A stretch of 64,000 bases of DNA from Thalassovita mediterranea (lineage in GTDB: Bacteria > Pseudomonadota > Alphaproteobacteria > Rhodobacterales > Rhodobacteraceae), in NCBI RefSeq assembly GCF_001458435.1, contig NZ_CYSF01000006.1:124001-188000 (forward strand). The letters run 5' to 3'. The translations under genes and the position numbers were made by a program. Under the pieces are notes generated by a model. It was not told where the DNA came from. It saw only the letters and a program-made list of their open reading frames with translations, and ran no database searches. Below, piece after piece: positions 43,032 through 51,118 of the stretch (position 1 is the stretch's first letter; each line of letters starts with the position of its first letter).

Positions 43032-43119
43032 CTTTTTCGTCCATTTGGTCCAGATAAAGCTTCTCATAGATTGAACCAATCGTCCAGCGTTCCTAAATCG
43101 TCCATGTGGACGAAAAAGA
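43031..43119. promoter_or_regulatory. Paired operator-like inverted repeats in a divergent promoter
   Basis: CGTCCA-TG-TGGACG is at 43099-43112, with a degenerate copy (CGTCCATTTGGTCC) at 43039-43052. Including flanks, TCTTTTTCGTCCA (43031-43043) is exactly inverted as TGGACGAAAAAGA (43107-43119). Probable binding sites of the adjacent TetR. Confidence 0.6.
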
Positions 43120-43152
43120 GACGCCTCTACGCAGGCAACTGGAGATTTCACT

Positions 43153-43833
43153 ATGAGTACAAAATTCGGCGGTGTTGACCGCGCGCACCAGCGGTCTTTG
43201 GGACCAAAACTGACCTTCGCATTGCTGCACGGCAGTGTTGTCGCGACCTGCTTGTGGCTGGCGTTTGGACCGCTGAACTGGGCAGATCCAACCCGCGCGA
43301 AGCTGCTGGCGCTTGTCGCAGTCCTGTATTTCCTGCGTCATCTGGTGACGCTGTTTGTCCTGCTACAGCGCAAGGTGGACCTGTCCGAGGGGCTGGGCCT
43401 GACCCTGTTTATCGCCGTCTTTGAAATTGGGTTTCTGCTGCTTGGGGCCGGTCTATTGTCTGGTGAGGCAACGCCCTTTGGCCTCTGGGATGGTATCGGG
43501 CTGGGTCTGTTGGCGCTGGGATCCTACCTGAACACCGGATCTGAACTGCAACGGCGCGCGTGGAAGAAACGGCCAGGCTCCAAAGGCAAATGTTACACAG
43601 GTGGGCTCTTCGCCTATTCCATGCATATCAATTATCTGGGCGATAGTATCCTGTTCACCGGCTGGGCCATTTTGACCGCATCCCTCTGGGCCTTCGCAGT
43701 GCCGGCGCTGATGACCTATATGTTCATCTTCTATCACATCCCGCCGCTCGATACCTATCTGGCCGAACGCTATGGCGCCCCGTTCAAGGCCTATGCGGCA
43801 AAAACGGCCAAGTTCCTGCCCTTTGTCTATTGA
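43153..43833 (+). CDS. DUF1295/isoprenylcysteine-methyltransferase-like membrane protein
   Basis: A 226-residue integral membrane protein with about six helices. The late motif GLFAYSMHINYLGD, then YHIPPLDTYLAERYG, matches the steroid-reductase/ICMT-like superfamily (usual form GLFRYSRHPNYxGE, then RYG). It is therefore either a membrane methyltransferase or a reductase. GGAG 8 nt upstream supports the start. The divergent TetR suggests induction by a small hydrophobic compound. Confidence 0.78.
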   Translation: MSTKFGGVDRAHQRSLGPKLTFALLHGSVVATCLWLAFGPLNWADPTRAKLLALVAVLYFLRHLVTLFVLLQRKVDLSEGLGLTLFIAVFEIGFLLLGAGLLSGEATPFGLWDGIGLGLLALGSYLNTGSELQRRAWKKRPGSKGKCYTGGLFAYSMHINYLGDSILFTGWAILTASLWAFAVPALMTYMFIFYHIPPLDTYLAERYGAPFKAYAAKTAKFLPFVY

Positions 43834-43854
43834 GATGACGCGTGATCATCGCAC

Positions 43855-43882
43855 AAAAAACCCGGCCTCAAAGGCCGGGTTC
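43855..43882 (-). terminator. Terminator of gapR homologue
   Basis: On the minus strand AACCCGGCCT-TTG-AGGCCGGGTT is followed by a T run (TTTTGTGC). It may also stop plus-strand transcription from 43153. Confidence 0.85.
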
Positions 43883-43910
43883 AATGCGTCTTGAAACCGC
43901 TCAGGCAGGT

Positions 43911-44198
43911 TTACACCATGCCCAGCGCTTCTTTGTACATTTCCATCACCGCTTCTTCTTCGGCGATGTCGTCCTTGTCGCGTTTGCGCAGGGCGATCAG
44001 CTTGCGCATCACCTTGGTGTCGTAACCACGGCCCTTGGCTTCGGCCATCACCTCTTTCTGGTGATCGGCGATGTCTTTCTTTTCCATCTCCAGACGCTCG
44101 AACCGTTCGATGAACTGGCGCAGTTCGTCGGCGGTGACGCGGTAGCTGGAGTCTTTGTCTTGTTTGTAGTCTTGTTCTTCCATGGCGCTCATCTCCAT
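43911..44198 (-). CDS. GapR-family (UPF0335/DUF2312) nucleoid-associated protein
   Basis: A protein of up to 95 residues. VTADELRQFIERFERLEMEKKDIADHQKEVMAEAKGRGYDTKVMRKLI is the DUF2312 signature, which in Caulobacter GapR forms a clamp on AT-rich, overtwisted DNA and helps replication. It is highly helical and basic in the second half. Three Met codons (44198, 44192, 44183) could start it; GGAG before 44183 argues for a shorter form. Confidence 0.88.
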   Translation of the reverse strand: MEMSAMEEQDYKQDKDSSYRVTADELRQFIERFERLEMEKKDIADHQKEVMAEAKGRGYDTKVMRKLIALRKRDKDDIAEEEAVMEMYKEALGMV

Positions 44199-44349
44199 TT
44201 GCTTTGCCCTTCCCTAGCGCCCCTGTGTCGCCCCCGCAAGGGGCAGCGCAGCGCGGGCGGCCTGCGCGCGCAAAAATGCGCCACGTTGCCAAGCCCTGTG
44301 GGATCAGGTAGGCCGACGCCAGCATCTATTACGGGAAGGACCAGACATC

Positions 44350-44565
44350 ATGGCTGTATTAACTTGGGGTGGTGCCGCGCTGGCGGTTGCAGGGTTGTTC
44401 GGTCTGTTCTGGTGCATCCTGAAAGTGGCCGGCGCCAAAAAGGCAGGTCTCAGTGATGAAGAGATGCGTGAGACGCTGAAAAAGATGGTGCCGCTGAACA
44501 TGGCGGCCCTGCTGCTGTCTGTCTTTGGCCTGATGATGGTGGTGATGGGGATCTTCCTCGGCTAA
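44350..44565 (+). CDS. Small two-helix membrane protein
   Basis: A 71-residue protein with membrane helices at residues 6-26 and 48-69 and a charged loop between them (KKAGLSDEEMRETLKKM). GGGAAGGA at 44333-44340 supports the start. It is conserved-looking but belongs to no family I recognise. Similar small proteins are frequent in Rhodobacterales. It stands alone on the plus strand. Confidence 0.72.
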   Translation: MAVLTWGGAALAVAGLFGLFWCILKVAGAKKAGLSDEEMRETLKKMVPLNMAALLLSVFGLMMVVMGIFLG

Positions 44566-44591
44566 GGCCGATCCCCGATCAGGCGGATGCC

Positions 44592-44852
44592 TCAAACCGG
44601 CATATTGTCGAAGTAATCCTCGACTTCAGCATCATCAGCGCCCCCCTCGATCACCGATAGGGCCCCATTGCGTGCGACCAATCCGGCCTCCAGCTGGGTG
44701 GCAAGTGCGCGCAGTTTCTTGACCAGCGCATGCACCTCATCTGGTGCCGTCGTTGCCAGAAAATCTGACAGATCCGCCTCACCCACATTTCTGATGACAG
44801 AAAGTGACTGTGAAAGCGCCGCCTGAGCGGTGGCAGTTTCTTTGGACTTCAT
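44592..44852 (-). CDS. Small acidic helical protein of unknown function
   Basis: An 86-residue soluble protein, rich in Ala, Glu and Leu. It is predicted to be two helices followed by an acidic tail (DDAEVEDYFDNMP). GGGAGGAAG directly precedes the ATG. It lies downstream of the DksA-like gene on the same strand, with a hairpin between them. No family recognised. Confidence 0.65.
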   Translation of the reverse strand: MKSKETATAQAALSQSLSVIRNVGEADLSDFLATTAPDEVHALVKKLRALATQLEAGLVARNGALSVIEGGADDAEVEDYFDNMPV

Positions 44853-44871
44853 GGTCTTCCTCCCTCGGTAA

Positions 44872-44890
44872 GGGCCGGCAAATCCGGCCC
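44872..44890 (-). terminator. Hairpin after the DksA-like gene
   Basis: GGGCCGG-CAAAT-CCGGCCC forms a 7-bp stem between the DksA-like gene and the small acidic gene. There is no T run, so it may be only partial termination. Confidence 0.4.
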
Positions 44891-44954
44891 GAATGTCAAC
44901 TTTTGGTTCCCCTCGCGCAAAGTGCGATCCTAGGCGCGACCCTAGGCGCGAGCC

Positions 44955-45278
44955 TTAATGGTTTGCGGCGCAGGACGCACAAAACGGAGTGTCCGGAAGA
45001 AGGTCCAGCCGCTCTTCCGCGATGTCTTCGCCGCATCGCACACAGGCGCCATACTCATCCTCGCGCATGCGCTGCAAAGCTGCCCGAATACGCCGGATTT
45101 CTTCCTGACCCGCATTGCCAAGCCCTTCAAGAACCTCTTCGCCTTCGCGTTCCACAGCGGCCTCTTCCCAGTCCTGAGAATGTGGGCTGTCCAAGGAGTC
45201 CTCAATTTTGTGCAGGCGGCTGTCCAGCTCTCCAAGACGGCGCAGCAACTGTTCACGACGATTTTTGAGCGGGGTCAT
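44955..45278 (-). CDS. DksA/TraR-family C4 zinc-finger protein
   Basis: A 107-residue protein. The N-terminal two-thirds is a coiled-coil hairpin (RREQLLRRLGELDSRLHKIE, then GQEEIRRIRAALQRM). The C-terminal zinc finger has CVRCGEDI and FCASCAANH (four Cys). DksA-type proteins enter the secondary channel of RNA polymerase with ppGpp. This one is shorter than housekeeping DksA (about 140-150 aa) and lacks a clear DxxDxA tip, so it may be a paralogue with a different role. A ribosome site (GAAGGAAG) precedes the start. Confidence 0.88.
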   Translation of the reverse strand: MTPLKNRREQLLRRLGELDSRLHKIEDSLDSPHSQDWEEAAVEREGEEVLEGLGNAGQEEIRRIRAALQRMREDEYGACVRCGEDIAEERLDLLPDTPFCASCAANH

Positions 45279-45451
45279 AACGGCTTCCTTCTGCTATGGT
45301 GTATCTTGTTCACCCGTTAATATTATGGACGAACAGGGGGATTGATGCCTTGATACACATCAACAGACAGCGGCAGCACACATGCTATGGCACCACCCCG
45401 CACAGAGAATTCGACAACGAACACGCTGTGGGACTTGAAACATATTCACTA

Positions 45452-45467
45452 ATTAATATATATTAAT
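45452..45467. promoter_or_regulatory. 16-nt perfect AT palindrome upstream of the persulfide operon
   Basis: ATTAATATATATTAAT lies 34 bp before the start of the MBL dioxygenase gene. AT-rich palindromes are typical operators of BigR/SqrR-type ArsR repressors that control such operons, although the ATTC-N8-GAAT form is not present. It could overlap the -10 region. Confidence 0.5.
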
Positions 45468-45500
45468 CCAACGGACACATACGCGCGAAGGAACACCGCC

Positions 45501-46364
45501 ATGACACCTGCTGTCACCGCATTTTTTGACGACGCCACCAACACCATCTCTTATGTCGTGCGCGACCCTGCAGGCACTGCTGCAGCCGTCATCGATAGCG
45601 TATTGGACTTTGACTACGCCTCCGGTCGCACCGATACCGCATCCGCAGATGAGGTTATCGCATTTGTCGAGCGTGAAGGGCTGGACGTTCAGTGGCTGCT
45701 GGAAACCCACGTTCACGCCGACCACCTGAGCGCGGCGCCCTATTTGCAGGAACGACTGGGCGGCAAGATCGGCATCGGCGATCAGATCAAGATCGTTCAG
45801 GACACCTTCGGCAAGGTGTTCAACGAAGGCACCCAGTTCCAGCGCGATGGTAGCCAGTTTGACAAACTGTTCGTCGAAGGGGACAGCATCCACATCGGCC
45901 AAATGCGTCTGGATGTGCTGCACACACCCGGCCACACCCCCGCTTGCATGACCTATGTGGTCGGCGATGCAGCCTTTGTTGGTGACACGCTGTTCATGCC
46001 CGATTTCGGCACCGCGCGTTGCGATTTTCCCGGTGGCTCATCCGAAGTGTTGTTTCAGTCGATCCAGAAAATCCTCGCCCTGCCGGACGAAACCCGCATT
46101 TTCGTTGGCCACGACTATAAAGCACCTGGGCGTGAGGACTATGCCTGGGAAACCACTGTGGGCGAGCAGAAGGCGAAAAACATCCACGTCGGTGCAGGTG
46201 CCGCGCAGGAGGATTTCGTCAAAATGCGCGATGAACGGGATGCACAGCTGGCGATGCCCAAACTGATCATTCCCTCCCTGCAGGTGAACATGCGCGCCGG
46301 GCAGATGCCGGAACCGGACGAGCAGGGCGATGTGTTCCTGAAGGTACCGGTCAACAAACTCTGA
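45501..46364 (+). CDS. MBL-fold persulfide dioxygenase (Blh/ETHE1-like)
   Basis: A 287-residue metallo-beta-lactamase-fold protein. The metal ligands are THVHADHL (His70, His72, Asp74, His75), HTPGHTP, VGDTLF and VGHDY. These features match Blh/PDO sulfur dioxygenases, which oxidise glutathione persulfide to sulfite with mononuclear Fe(II). The C-terminal NMRAGQMPEPDEQG segment is typical of Blh. It is first in an operon with two YeeE/YedE halves and a DUF442 protein, the usual bacterial H2S-detoxification set. No BigR/SqrR or SQR gene is adjacent. Confidence 0.92.
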   Translation: MTPAVTAFFDDATNTISYVVRDPAGTAAAVIDSVLDFDYASGRTDTASADEVIAFVEREGLDVQWLLETHVHADHLSAAPYLQERLGGKIGIGDQIKIVQDTFGKVFNEGTQFQRDGSQFDKLFVEGDSIHIGQMRLDVLHTPGHTPACMTYVVGDAAFVGDTLFMPDFGTARCDFPGGSSEVLFQSIQKILALPDETRIFVGHDYKAPGREDYAWETTVGEQKAKNIHVGAGAAQEDFVKMRDERDAQLAMPKLIIPSLQVNMRAGQMPEPDEQGDVFLKVPVNKL

Positions 46365-46492
46365 GTGCAGCAACACTCCCTTAACGATTGGCCCAGCCTG
46401 ACTGGGCTACCCTGCTCTCTAAGTGTGCGAACGGGCCGACCCCACAGGGCCAGGCGGCAGGGAGATATAGCGACATCAGGAAAGGAAACGCG

Positions 46493-46930
46493 ATGTTGAG
46501 TTCAATTCCCACAGATTGGATCTGGGGGCTCATTGGCGGCATGCTGATCGGCCTCGGCGGTGCGGTCTACTTGCTAGCAAATGGCCGCATCATGGGCGCC
46601 AGTGGCATTATCGGCGGTCTGGTTGACCGTTCCGGCTGGTCCACAGGTGCCGAACGGCTGGTGTTTCTGGCTGGCGTTTTTGCCCTGCCGATTTTGCTGA
46701 CACCCTTGGTCGGTGCAGTGGACACACATGTAACTGACAACTGGCCGGTGATCATCGCGGCGGGCCTGCTGGTTGGGATCGGCACCCGCCTGGCCAACGG
46801 CTGCACCTCAGGGCATGGGGTCTGCGGCATCTCGCGCCTGTCGCTGCGCGGTATGGTGGCGACTGTGTTCTACATCATGGCGGGCGGGCTGACCGTCATT
46901 GTGTTCCGTCACATTCTGGGAGTGATCTGA
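46493..46930 (+). CDS. YeeE/YedE (DUF395) half-transporter, first subunit
   Basis: A 145-residue membrane protein with about four helices. The sulfur-relay motif NGCTSGHGVCGISRLS carries two Cys. YeeE proteins move thiosulfate or related sulfane sulfur; here the protein is split into two separate halves (this and the next gene), as in PmpA/PmpB. AAAGGA ends 6 nt before the ATG at 46493. An earlier in-frame ATG at 46388 is in the inter-gene spacer. Confidence 0.9.
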   Translation: MLSSIPTDWIWGLIGGMLIGLGGAVYLLANGRIMGASGIIGGLVDRSGWSTGAERLVFLAGVFALPILLTPLVGAVDTHVTDNWPVIIAAGLLVGIGTRLANGCTSGHGVCGISRLSLRGMVATVFYIMAGGLTVIVFRHILGVI

Positions 46931-47361
46931 TGCGCTTGATCTATGCGTTTATCGCAGGGGGCCTGTTTGGCACTGGCCTGTATCTGTCGGGCATGACCGA
47001 CACCACCAAGGTGCAGGGCTGGCTGGACATCTTCGGCAATTGGGATCCCACGCTGGCTTTTGTCATGGGCGGGGCGATCCTGCCGATGGCCGTTGCCTGG
47101 CTACTGGTTCCGGGGCGCAAACCGCTGGCGGGCGGCACCTTCCCCACCCCGCCAGAGCCGAAACTGGGCCGCAACCTTGTCCTTGGATCTGTCCTATTTG
47201 GGGCAGGCTGGGGTCTGGCGGGTCTGTGCCCGGGACCAGCAATCGCATCACTGTCCTATGGCGGCGTAGGCGGCGTGATTTTTGTGCTGGCGATGATCGC
47301 GGGCATGGCCGTGGCGCCCCGCGTGCGTCAAACACTGGACAGCGCGGTTCCCGCAGAATAA
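46930..47361 (+). CDS. YeeE/YedE half-transporter, second subunit
   Basis: A 143-residue membrane protein. LAGLCPGPAIASLSYGG is the second-half Cys motif. Its start codon shares one base with the stop codon of the first subunit (TGATG), so the two are translationally coupled and presumably form one pore. Confidence 0.9.
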   Translation: MRLIYAFIAGGLFGTGLYLSGMTDTTKVQGWLDIFGNWDPTLAFVMGGAILPMAVAWLLVPGRKPLAGGTFPTPPEPKLGRNLVLGSVLFGAGWGLAGLCPGPAIASLSYGGVGGVIFVLAMIAGMAVAPRVRQTLDSAVPAE

Positions 47362-47371
47362 GGCTGAGCAC

Positions 47372-47788
47372 ATGGATATTCGTCAAATCACCCCCCGCTA
47401 TAGCGTATCGCCGCAGATCAACCCTTCCGACCTGCCCGCCATCAAGGCGGCTGGCTTTAGCAAGGTGATCTGCAACCGCCCTGACGCTGAAAACCCGCCC
47501 AGCCACCAGGCCGCCGCAATGGCCGAAGCGGCTGCAGCGGCAGGCATCGCGTTTGAGGTTCTGCCGCTGACCCACCAGACCATGACGCCTGAAAACGTCG
47601 CCAAACAGTTTGAAATGGTCGATGCCGCAGGCGAAGGTCCGGTTCTGGCCTACTGCGCTTCCGGCACCCGCTGCACGGTGGTCTGGGCGTTGAGCCAAGC
47701 TGGCAAGGCGTCTGCCGATGACATCCTCGGCACCGCGGCCGAGGCGGGCTATATGCTGGAACAGCTGCGCCCGCATCTTGAAGGCTGA
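47372..47788 (+). CDS. DUF442/TIGR01244 rhodanese-like phosphatase-fold protein
   Basis: A 138-residue protein of the tyrosine-phosphatase fold. The active loop is YCASGTRCTVVW, a Cys-x4-Arg loop as in sulfurtransferases of the Blh N-terminal domain. In some bacteria this domain is fused to the MBL dioxygenase; here it is a separate gene in the same operon, 10 bp after the second YeeE half. It likely handles persulfide or thiosulfate sulfur transfer. Confidence 0.88.
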   Translation: MDIRQITPRYSVSPQINPSDLPAIKAAGFSKVICNRPDAENPPSHQAAAMAEAAAAAGIAFEVLPLTHQTMTPENVAKQFEMVDAAGEGPVLAYCASGTRCTVVWALSQAGKASADDILGTAAEAGYMLEQLRPHLEG

Positions 47789-47874
47789 ACAAGTACCCCG
47801 CGAAATATAAGGTGCCGGACATGATTGTTCATGGTCCGGCATTTTCTATGCCTTACATGTTCGCCCTGCACTAA

Positions 47875-48018
47875 GAGCAGCGCCCGACCCTGGGTGGGCG
47901 CATCGGAACACTCATTCAGCCATGCAACGGTGTAATAAGCGTAACATATCCGTCTAGCGTATCGTTTCCAAAGCGCCCTCCCACTATATAACATCGGAGG
48001 GAGGGTCGGGCGCTGCTC
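47875..48018. repeat. 17-bp perfect inverted repeat enclosing 110 bp
   Basis: GAGCAGCGCCCGACCCT (47875-47891) is exactly inverted as AGGGTCGGGCGCTGCTC (48002-48018). The interior is non-coding. It looks like a small mobile palindromic element (REPIN or MITE-like) or the stem of an RNA. It fills the spacer between the sulfur operon and the histidine kinase gene. Confidence 0.65.
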
Positions 48019-48063
48019 GGGCTGACGCCCTCACAATCGCAATTCCTTACTGACTCGCCTCAA

Positions 48064-50790
48064 TCACTCCGCCGCCTGACGCATCCGCATCGGCAACGTC
48101 ACGCGGAACGACGCACCGCCCTGCCCCGGTAGATAGGTGATTGCCCCGCCAAGACGCGCCATGATCTCGCGGCAGATCGCCAGCCCCAGACCAGCACCGC
48201 CTGCTTTCTGGTCGCTGACACGGGCAAACTTTTCAAAGATCAGATCCTGTTTGTCACGCGGCACACCGGATCCGTTGTCGGTGAAATCTAGAACCAGATG
48301 ATTGTCCCGCTGCGCCGCGCGGATGGTCAGCGCAGGACGCGGTGCGTCGCAGTATTTATGTGCGTTGGCAATCAGGTTGATAAACACCTGCGACAGACGA
48401 TCCAGATCCGTTTCCAGCATCAGATCCAGTTCCAGCCCACGGGTGTGAATGCGCAGCCCCTTTGCCTCGACCCCAGTGCTGGCCAGCGCGTGATCTATCA
48501 GCGCCTGCAATGACCCGCTTTGTACGTTCAGGCTGACCTGCCCGTTTTCCAGCACCGACAGATCCAGCAGATCGTCCAGCAGGCGGGTCAGGCGGATCGC
48601 CTCTTGGTGGATGATGTTGGCATATTTACTGAGCTGTTCCTGCTCCAGCCCCTCACCGTCGCGCAGGATTTCAGAAAACGACCGGATGGAGGTCATAGGC
48701 GTGCGCAATTCGTGACTGATCTGGCTGAGGAAGGCGTCTTTTTGCACCGACAGTTGGGTCAGCTTGTCATTCGCTGCGCGCAGCTGACGGGCGGTGCGGG
48801 TCAGTTCGGCAGATTTTGCCTCCAGTTGCGACTGGTGCTCCATCATCTGCGCGGTTTCATCTGCCACCGCCAACAGATCCTCAACAGATACCGTGGCGCG
48901 GCCCATGATCTGACTGACCATTGCATGTGCCGTTGCCGCCCCCACAGAGCCAGACATTTCCCGTTCCAGCAATTGCAAAAACTCTGGTGTGGGATCAGGC
49001 AGATAACCTGCCAGCCCCTGTGCTGCGGCGGCGTTCTGGAACAGCATCTGCGCCTCTCGCGGGCCAAGAATACGCTGCGCCATGACCATCAGATCTTCGG
49101 ACTGGGCAATGCCACCGGACCAGCCCTGCGGATTTCCGGTGTGCTGGAACACATTGACGAACTGCGCGCCCTGTAACCGCTCCAGCGGTTGCGGGAACGT
49201 CAGAAGCGATACCAGAACAAACACACCAGTGTTGAACGCGGCTGACCACAGCACCGAATGCACCACGGGATCCAATCCGGCGATACCGAACAAAGCCTGC
49301 GGACGCAGCCAACTGTATCCGAACAGGCCGTTTTCCATAATCGTGGCGGATAGCACCGCGTCAGGCCCAAAACTGGGCAAAAACAATGTGTAGGCCCAAA
49401 TGATGAAACCAACAGACAGCCCTGCGATAGCCCCAACACGGTTGGCCCCGCGCCAAAAAACACCCCCCATCAATGCAGGCAGCACCTGTGCCACACCGGC
49501 AAAAGATACCAACCCGATGGAGGCCAGCGCGATACCGCCCCCAGATAGGTAGAAGTACAGATACCCAAGCCCCAGCACGCCACCGATGGACAGGCGGCGC
49601 GACAACAACACCACCTGACGCACATCACCCGAAATCATCGCGCCACCTTCTGCGACGCGGAGCCAGATCGGCATAACAATATGGTTCGATACCATCGTCG
49701 CCAGCGCCAAAGAGGCCACGATCACCATGGATGTGGCTGAGGAAAACCCACCGATAAACGACAGCATCGCCAATCCTTCGCGGCCTTGGCTCAGTGGAAT
49801 GGTCAATACGAACTGATCGGGGTTTGCGTCCTGTGGCATCAGATCCAGCCCCAGCACAGCGATCGGCACCACAAACAGACTCATCAACATCAGATAGGTC
49901 GGGAAAGCCCAAGCCGCGGTGCGCAGGTGGCTTTCGTCTTCATTTTCGACCACCAGAACCTGAAACATCCGCGGCAGGGTCAAAAACGCCGCCGCTGACA
50001 ACATGATCAGTGCGGCCCAGCGGCCATCCTGCGACTGCCATTGTCCAATGGGTGAGGCATCAATGCGTTCCAGCGTCGCGCTGACACCGCCGCCCAGCCC
50101 CCACACCACAAAGGCCCCAACAGCCAGCAATGCAAAAAGCTTCACCACGGCCTCTAGCGCGATGGCCATCACAACCCCGTGGTGCCGTTCATTAGCACCC
50201 AAATTGCGCGTCCCAAAAAGGATCGTAAACAGCGCCAGCCCCGCCGCCACCCACAACGCCGTCGCATTGTGATCAGCAAAAGCAACCGCACCCGGCACCG
50301 CGCCCGCGTTTACGGCGGCCTGCGCGGCCTCTTGTGTTACGTTGTCAGAAAAACTGGCAAACGACAAAACCACCGACTGCAGCTGCAACGCGATGTAAGG
50401 CGTTGTGCCCGCCACCGCGATCAACGTCACAAAAACCGCCAACAACGGCGATTTGCCATATCGCGATGACACAAGGTCCGCGATTGACGTGATGCGCTGG
50501 GTGCGCCCAATGCGCACCAATTTGCGCAGCCCCCACCACCAACCCAGCATCACCAGCGTTGGGCCGATGTAGATGGTCAGAAATTCCAACCCTGAGCGCG
50601 CGGCAAAACCTACGGCGCCATAAAATGTCCAACCGGTGCAATAGATCGAAAGCGATAGCGTATAGACCAGCGGCGAACGCAACCAACGAGCACGACCGCG
50701 CACCGCTTCGCGTTCAGCCCAGAATGCAACGACAAACAACAGCGCAACATAGCCCAGACAAACAGCCACAAGGGTGTTCAATGTTCCCAT
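48064..50790 (-). CDS. Sodium/solute symporter-fused sensor histidine kinase (CrbS-like)
   Basis: A 908-residue sensor. Residues 1-530 form a sodium:solute symporter (SLC5/ActP-like) with about 13 helices. A STAC-like helical linker around 580-640 (IMGRATVSVEDLLAVADETAQ) and a coiled coil follow, then HisKA with the H box SQISHELRTPM (His about 693) and an HATPase domain (N box NLIANAHKYCD, G boxes DNGSGVPRDKQD and GGAGLGLAICREI). This is the architecture of CrbS, which senses acetate or acyl metabolism and controls acs with CrbR. Here it precedes (by ~8 kb) a plus-strand acs gene. The last three genes (receiver, small membrane protein, kinase) are one operon. Start at 50790 begins at the first helix. 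Confidence 0.9.
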   Translation of the reverse strand: MGTLNTLVAVCLGYVALLFVVAFWAEREAVRGRARWLRSPLVYTLSLSIYCTGWTFYGAVGFAARSGLEFLTIYIGPTLVMLGWWWGLRKLVRIGRTQRITSIADLVSSRYGKSPLLAVFVTLIAVAGTTPYIALQLQSVVLSFASFSDNVTQEAAQAAVNAGAVPGAVAFADHNATALWVAAGLALFTILFGTRNLGANERHHGVVMAIALEAVVKLFALLAVGAFVVWGLGGGVSATLERIDASPIGQWQSQDGRWAALIMLSAAAFLTLPRMFQVLVVENEDESHLRTAAWAFPTYLMLMSLFVVPIAVLGLDLMPQDANPDQFVLTIPLSQGREGLAMLSFIGGFSSATSMVIVASLALATMVSNHIVMPIWLRVAEGGAMISGDVRQVVLLSRRLSIGGVLGLGYLYFYLSGGGIALASIGLVSFAGVAQVLPALMGGVFWRGANRVGAIAGLSVGFIIWAYTLFLPSFGPDAVLSATIMENGLFGYSWLRPQALFGIAGLDPVVHSVLWSAAFNTGVFVLVSLLTFPQPLERLQGAQFVNVFQHTGNPQGWSGGIAQSEDLMVMAQRILGPREAQMLFQNAAAAQGLAGYLPDPTPEFLQLLEREMSGSVGAATAHAMVSQIMGRATVSVEDLLAVADETAQMMEHQSQLEAKSAELTRTARQLRAANDKLTQLSVQKDAFLSQISHELRTPMTSIRSFSEILRDGEGLEQEQLSKYANIIHQEAIRLTRLLDDLLDLSVLENGQVSLNVQSGSLQALIDHALASTGVEAKGLRIHTRGLELDLMLETDLDRLSQVFINLIANAHKYCDAPRPALTIRAAQRDNHLVLDFTDNGSGVPRDKQDLIFEKFARVSDQKAGGAGLGLAICREIMARLGGAITYLPGQGGASFRVTLPMRMRQAAE

Positions 50791-50791
50791 A

Positions 50792-51118
50792 TTAGGCCTC
50801 ACCGCCGTGCGAGGGGGGCTCTTGTGTGTCTAGGGTTGGCACAGGGGAAACAGGCGGCTGCGCCTCGCGCTCAACATTGGTCGTATCTTCTAAAAACAAC
50901 GACAGGACCAACGTGACAACAACCAGCAGCACCCAGACGCCGAAAATATAAAAGATCGCGTTTGAACTGAGGATCGCGCCGTCTTCGCCCTGTGGCCATA
51001 GCATTGGCACCGCAAACAGCAGTGCCCCAAGGAATGGCAATAGCCGCGCCGCATCCACCAGACGACGCAAACGATAGCTGCGCCGTTCCAGAAACAGTGG
51101 CGAGGCTTTGCGCATCAT
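50792..51118 (-). CDS. Small two-helix membrane protein, candidate symporter accessory subunit
   Basis: A 108-residue protein. Helices at about residues 25-42 and 55-75 are separated by a short loop; the ends are a basic N-terminus and a Pro-rich acidic C-terminus. It sits between the receiver (ATGA overlap) and the symporter-kinase (one base apart). ActP-type symporters often have small two-helix partners (DUF485/DUF4212), so it may be the equivalent for the sensor. That is inference from position; the sequence was not matched to a family. Confidence 0.75.
   Translation of the reverse strand: MMRKASPLFLERRSYRLRRLVDAARLLPFLGALLFAVPMLWPQGEDGAILSSNAIFYIFGVWVLLVVVTLVLSLFLEDTTNVEREAQPPVSPVPTLDTQEPPSHGGEA

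Noticed and set aside
45440-45460. SqrR-type ATTC-N8-GAAT operator
   Set aside because: ATTC at 45444 is followed at the right spacing by ATAT, not GAAT; only the general AT palindrome is supported.
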